In this document: positions 5,655-8,297 of the stretch, one piece after another
How positions within the stretch are numbered: the first letter of the stretch is position 1
Layout: each line of letters starts with the position of its first letter
Source of the DNA: Clostridia bacterium
GTDB taxonomy: Bacteria; Bacillota_A; Clostridia; Oscillospirales; Acutalibacteraceae
Assembly: GCA_017547865.1 (NCBI GenBank)
Contig: JAFYOA010000016.1
Span: 1 to 8,297 of the forward strand
Direction: 5' to 3'
DNA: 8,297 bases
Made by a program: the position numbers and the translations under genes
The notes under the pieces: model-generated
The model's input: only the letters and a program-made list of their open reading frames with translations
The model's database searches: none
Told to the model about the DNA's origin: nothing

Positions 5655-6560
5655 ATGTATAGTTTTGGTTATTTGCTGAAAGAAGGCGTGCGCAGCCTGT
5701 GGAACAACCGCACCATGACCCTGGCTTCCATCTGTGTGCTTATTTCTTGCCTGCTGCTTACCGGCACGGCAGTGCTGCTCACCATGAATATGTCTTCTGC
5801 CATGGGAATGGTGGAAGAGACCAACAGCGTAACGGTGTACCTGGAGGACGACCTGCCGGCACTGACGGCGGTAACCGTGGGTGAAGAGCTGCGGCAGCTG
5901 GACAACATCGCCTCCTGCGAGTATGTGCCGAAGGACGAGGCTCTGCAGGAAATTATGGCCGACCTGGGTGATGACGGTACTGTGTTTCAGGGGCTTTCCG
6001 GCAGCGATAACTTCCTGCCCGATGCCTACCGTATTTCTTTTGAAGATATTTCGCTGTACGATGATACCATCGCTGCCATTGAGGCGGTGGAAGGCGTGGA
6101 TTCTTACACCGATTATTCCGATGTGATCTATAAGCTGACCTCCATTCGCCGCATGGTGAGTATTTTTGGCGTGGTGGTGGTGGCTGTGCTGGCAGTGGTG
6201 TCTCTCTTCATCATTTCCAACACCATCAAGGTTACTATGTTCTCCCGTAAGCTGGAGATCGCTATTATGAAGTCTGTGGGTGCCACCGACCGCTTTGTGC
6301 AGGTGCCCTTTATTGTGGAAGGCATGACCATTGGTCTGCTGTCCAGCCTGCTGGCGTCCGGCATCATTGTGTTTGCCTATCAAAAAGTGGTGCAGGCGGT
6401 GGTGGATATCATTCCGTTCTTCCAGCCGGTGCCCATGGATACGTTTATCTGGCCGTTGATCGGCTGCTTTGTGCTGGTGGGTGTGCTCTTCGGCATGCTG
6501 GGCGGTATGTTCTCCATTCGCCGTTACCTGCACAAGGAAAGCAACCTGACCCTGAGCTGA
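5655..6560 (+). CDS. ftsX: Cell division membrane protein FtsX (permease-like)
   Basis: FtsX is the membrane half of FtsEX; it does not transport a known substrate but couples FtsE ATP hydrolysis to cell-wall hydrolase control outside the cell. The 301 residues show the standard layout: a short N-terminal cytoplasmic helix (FGYLLKEGVRSLWNNRTMT), TM1 about 22-44, a large extracellular domain about 45-168, then TM2 about 169-189, TM3 about 219-241 and TM4 about 264-286. The loop after TM2 has the family signature NTIKVTMFSRKLEIAIMKSV (189-208), followed by GAT. The ATG at 5655 is chosen because a GGAGGG site lies about 10 bases upstream and an earlier in-frame start would lie inside ftsE. No hydrolase gene follows; a terminator ends the unit. 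Confidence 0.95.
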   Translation: MYSFGYLLKEGVRSLWNNRTMTLASICVLISCLLLTGTAVLLTMNMSSAMGMVEETNSVTVYLEDDLPALTAVTVGEELRQLDNIASCEYVPKDEALQEIMADLGDDGTVFQGLSGSDNFLPDAYRISFEDISLYDDTIAAIEAVEGVDSYTDYSDVIYKLTSIRRMVSIFGVVVVAVLAVVSLFIISNTIKVTMFSRKLEIAIMKSVGATDRFVQVPFIVEGMTIGLLSSLLASGIIVFAYQKVVQAVVDIIPFFQPVPMDTFIWPLIGCFVLVGVLFGMLGGMFSIRRYLHKESNLTLS

Positions 6561-6594
6561 TTGCAAAACAGAATAAGGCTGCACTGCAGTTTTG

Positions 6595-6636
6595 GATGAG
6601 CAGGAACCGGAAGGTTCCTGTTTATCTGCTTTTTTC
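6595..6636 (+). terminator. Terminator of ftsEX
   Basis: CAGGAACC (6601-6608) and GGTTCCTG (6613-6620) form a perfect 8-bp stem with a GGAA tetraloop. Pairing continues outward through GATGAG (6595-6600) and TTTATC (6621-6626), with two G-U pairs, making about 14 bp. TTTTTT follows at 6630-6635. Confidence 0.88.
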
Positions 6637-6637
6637 C

Positions 6638-6667
6638 AGCGGACAGGCGCAATCTTTGCTGTCCGTT
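6638..6667 (+). repeat. Second hairpin between ftsX and greA
   Basis: CGGACAG (6640-6646) pairs with CTGTCCG (6659-6665), extendable to nine pairs with one G-U, around a 12-base loop. It lies directly after the ftsEX terminator and ends 13 bases before the greA -35 box. The following sequence is AT-rich but lacks a clean T run, so it may be a backup terminator or a protein site rather than a terminator in its own right. Confidence 0.55.
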
Positions 6668-6680
6668 CATATTATTTTCA

Positions 6681-6709
6681 TTGACATTAAGCCGTAATTT
6701 TACTATAAT
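6681..6709 (+). promoter_or_regulatory. Consensus sigma-A promoter of greA(-lysS)
   Basis: TTGACA (6681-6686) and TATAAT (6704-6709) are both perfect consensus boxes, separated by exactly 17 bp in AT-rich DNA. The greA ATG is 60 bases downstream, leaving an untranslated leader of about 53 bases. This is the clearest promoter in the window and predicts strong constitutive expression. Confidence 0.93.
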
Positions 6710-6769
6710 TAAATGTAATGCGTGCTTATGCATATATTAAGAAATTTTCCATAAGGTGGTTGAATAAAC

Positions 6770-7252
6770 ATGGCAGCTAAACGTGTTGTCCTCACCCAGA
6801 AGGGCCTGGAGGAACTGAAAAAGAAACTGGAATTTTTGGAAACCGAACGCCGCAACGAGGTCATTGAGAAGATCAAAGTTGCCCGTTCCTACGGCGACCT
6901 TTCCGAAAACAGTGAATACGATGAAGCAAAGAACGAGCAGGCCAAGGTGGAAGCTGAAATCGCCGACCTGACCGTGATGCTGCAGAACGCCGAGATCATC
7001 GACGAAAGCAAGCTGGACAGCGACACCGTGAGCCTGGGCTCCGTTGTTCGTGTGGAGATCGTGACCGCCCGCGGTTCCAAGGAGAAGGAGTACCAGATCC
7101 TGGGTTCCAACGAATCCGATCCCCGCGCCGGCAAGATCTCTGAGGATTCCCCCGTGGGTAAGGCCCTGCTGGGTTGCAAGCTGGGCGACGAAGTGGAAGT
7201 GACCACCCCCGCCGGTGTTTCCACTTACCGTATCCTCGAGATCTCCAGATAA
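6770..7252 (+). CDS. greA: Transcription elongation factor GreA
   Basis: GreA enters the secondary channel of RNA polymerase and stimulates cleavage of backtracked transcripts so that elongation can resume. The 160-residue length is standard. The N-terminal coiled-coil hairpin (about 8-75) carries at its tip ARSYGDLSENSEYDEAK (38-54), with the acidic residues D43 and E46 that coordinate the catalytic magnesium in GreA proteins. The C-terminal FKBP-like domain contains LGSNESDPRAGKISEDSPVG, followed by KALLGCKLGDEVEV, both family hallmarks. An AAGGTGG site lies 10 bases before the ATG. It is driven by the consensus promoter upstream and is followed after 84 bp by lysS, a pairing seen in many Clostridia. 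Codon use fits a well-expressed gene of the right-hand block. Confidence 0.97.
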   Translation: MAAKRVVLTQKGLEELKKKLEFLETERRNEVIEKIKVARSYGDLSENSEYDEAKNEQAKVEAEIADLTVMLQNAEIIDESKLDSDTVSLGSVVRVEIVTARGSKEKEYQILGSNESDPRAGKISEDSPVGKALLGCKLGDEVEVTTPAGVSTYRILEISR

Positions 7253-7260
7253 GTGTTTTG

Positions 7261-7285
7261 CAGCCTGGACGTTCGTTCCGGGCTG
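7261..7285 (+). repeat. Hairpin in the greA-lysS gap
   Basis: CAGCCTGGA (7261-7269) pairs with TTCCGGGCTG (7277-7285) over nine pairs, one of them G-U, with a seven-base loop. Only a broken T run (GTTTACCGTTT) follows, so termination here would be partial at best. A second small inverted repeat, TAAATT and AATTTA (7301-7317), lies just before the lysS ribosome binding site. Read-through with some attenuation is a plausible role. Confidence 0.5.
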
Positions 7286-7336
7286 TTTACCGTTTCCGCA
7301 TAAATTACAGAAATTTATCATCAGGGAGAGATGACA

Positions 7337-8297
7337 ATGGCAGAGAATAAGAACAATGCCGGTGTCGCCGGCGAACAGAACCTCAGCGAACTGCTGCAGA
7401 TCCGTCGTGATAAGCTGACCGCTCTGCAGTCCGAAGGCCGTGACCCCTTCGTGCAGACCAAATATGATTTCAACGCCTATTCCACTGACATTAAAAACGA
7501 TTTTGAAGGCTACGAAGGCAAAACCGTGCGCATTGCCGGCCGCCTGATGAGCAAGCGCGGCCAGGGCAAGGTAATGTTCTGTGACCTGCAGGACAACGCC
7601 GGCCGTATCCAGCTGTTCGTTAAGATCGACGAAATGGGCGAAGAAGAATACAACCGCTTCAAGAAGAACGACATCGGCGATATTGTTGGCGCCGAGGGCG
7701 AAGTCTTCAAGACCAAGATGGGCGAGATCTCCGTTCGCACCAAGTCCATCGTGCTGCTCAGCAAGTCTTTGCTGCCCCTGCCCGAAAAGTATCATGGCCT
7801 TACCGATAAGGAACTGCGTTTCCGTCAGCGCTATGTGGACTTGATGGTGAACCCGGAAGTGAAGCGCAACTTCATCATCCGTTCTCAGTTCATCAAGCAC
7901 CTGCGCAACTACCTGGATAATATGGGCTACATCGAAGTGGAGACCCCCGTGCTGAACACCATCGCCGGCGGTGCCGCTGCCCGTCCCTTTATTACCCACC
8001 ACAATACGCTGGACATTGATATGTACATGCGCATTGCCACCGAACTGCCCCTGAAGCGTCTGATCATCGGCGGTATGGACCGCGTGTACGAGATCGGCCG
8101 TATTTTCCGCAACGAGGGCATGGACCCCAAGCATAACCCGGAATTCACCACCGTTGAACTTTACCAGGCCTACGCCGATTTCCACGATATGATGGATATT
8201 GCCGAAGGCGTGTATACCAGCTTTGCCAAAGAAGTGCTGGGCACCTACGAACTGGAGTGGATGGGCGAGAAGATCGACCTGACCCCCGGCTGGCCCC
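7337..8297 (+). CDS. lysS: Lysyl-tRNA synthetase, class II, 3'-truncated by the window
   Basis: LysS charges tRNA-Lys with lysine in two ATP-dependent steps. The frame runs without a stop for 320 codons to the window edge; full-length enzymes have about 490-500 residues, so roughly one third, including class II motif 3, is missing here. Visible parts are an N-terminal helix with ELLQIRRDKL, the anticodon-binding OB-fold (about 63-145, GKTVRIAGRLMSKRGQGK), the linker LPEKYHGLTDKELRFRQRY (148-166), motif 1 around NFIIRSQFIKHLRNYL to IEVETPVL (178-206), and motif 2 YEIGRIFRNEGMDPKHNPEF (251-270), with the ATP-contacting Arg in FRNEG. The start at 7337 is preferred to the in-frame ATG at 7331 because the AGGGAG site is only properly spaced for the later one. 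No separate promoter is evident, so it probably shares the greA transcript. Confidence 0.96.
   Translation, partial: MAENKNNAGVAGEQNLSELLQIRRDKLTALQSEGRDPFVQTKYDFNAYSTDIKNDFEGYEGKTVRIAGRLMSKRGQGKVMFCDLQDNAGRIQLFVKIDEMGEEEYNRFKKNDIGDIVGAEGEVFKTKMGEISVRTKSIVLLSKSLLPLPEKYHGLTDKELRFRQRYVDLMVNPEVKRNFIIRSQFIKHLRNYLDNMGYIEVETPVLNTIAGGAAARPFITHHNTLDIDMYMRIATELPLKRLIIGGMDRVYEIGRIFRNEGMDPKHNPEFTTVELYQAYADFHDMMDIAEGVYTSFAKEVLGTYELEWMGEKIDLTPGWP

Noticed and set aside
5574..6584. Histidine-rich minus-strand frame opposite ftsX, and similar frames opposite ugpC (2329-3420) and the regulator (3741-4868)
   Set aside because: The histidines come from antisense reading of common GTG and ATG codons in the real genes. 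No promoter, ribosome binding site or domain supports them.
7253..7336. T-box riboswitch for lysS
   Set aside because: The gap is only 84 bases and lacks the conserved T-box sequence, specifier hairpin and antiterminator.
6737..8185. Open frame of 482 codons on the minus strand opposite greA and lysS
   Set aside because: Both + strand genes have unmistakable family motifs. The antisense translation is rich in His, Val and Gly with no recognisable domain.
1..8297. CRISPR array, insertion sequence, phage or defence genes
   Set aside because: There are no regularly spaced repeats, no terminal inverted repeats with a transposase, and every gene except the truncated first and the coiled-coil one belongs to a recognised housekeeping or transport family.

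Overview
The window reads as chromosomal housekeeping DNA from an anaerobic Bacillota of the class Clostridia. Evidence for this is the strong AGGAGG-type ribosome binding sites, sigma-A promoters, U-tailed hairpin terminators, a lone MsmK/UgpC-type sugar-importer ATPase, a CdaR/PucR-type regulator and a greA-lysS pair. All genes are on the + strand. The right part (about 2.35 kb onward) would suit a gut Oscillospiraceae/Ruminococcaceae-like genome, but that placement is inference.

Left block (1-2201): the 3' end of an unrecognised membrane protein, then rsmD (16S rRNA guanine-N2 methyltransferase), coaD (phosphopantetheine adenylyltransferase, CoA synthesis; start overlaps the rsmD stop by 4 bp) and a hendecad-repeat coiled-coil protein. 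The tight packing suggests one operon, closed by a bulged hairpin terminator at 2243-2279.

Right block (2347-8297): ugpC, a stand-alone ATPase for carbohydrate ABC importers, with a strong tandem-hairpin terminator. Next is a CdaR/PucR-family regulator with its own promoter and a palindrome at the -35 box. Then ftsE-ftsX (divisome and cell-wall hydrolase control), a terminator, a consensus sigma-A promoter (TTGACA, 17 bp, TATAAT), greA (transcript cleavage factor) and the first 320 codons of lysS (lysyl-tRNA synthetase), which runs off the window.

The most notable observation is a sharp change in codon style between the two blocks. By hand count the four left genes use about 37 CGG and no CGT arginine codons, while the six right genes use one CGG and about 37 CGT. 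The break lies between about 2200 and 2700, at or just upstream of ugpC. A chimeric assembly or a recombination boundary is the simplest reading. I found no evidence of a new defence, mobile or biosynthetic system, no CRISPR array, no tRNA or rRNA gene and no insertion sequence.
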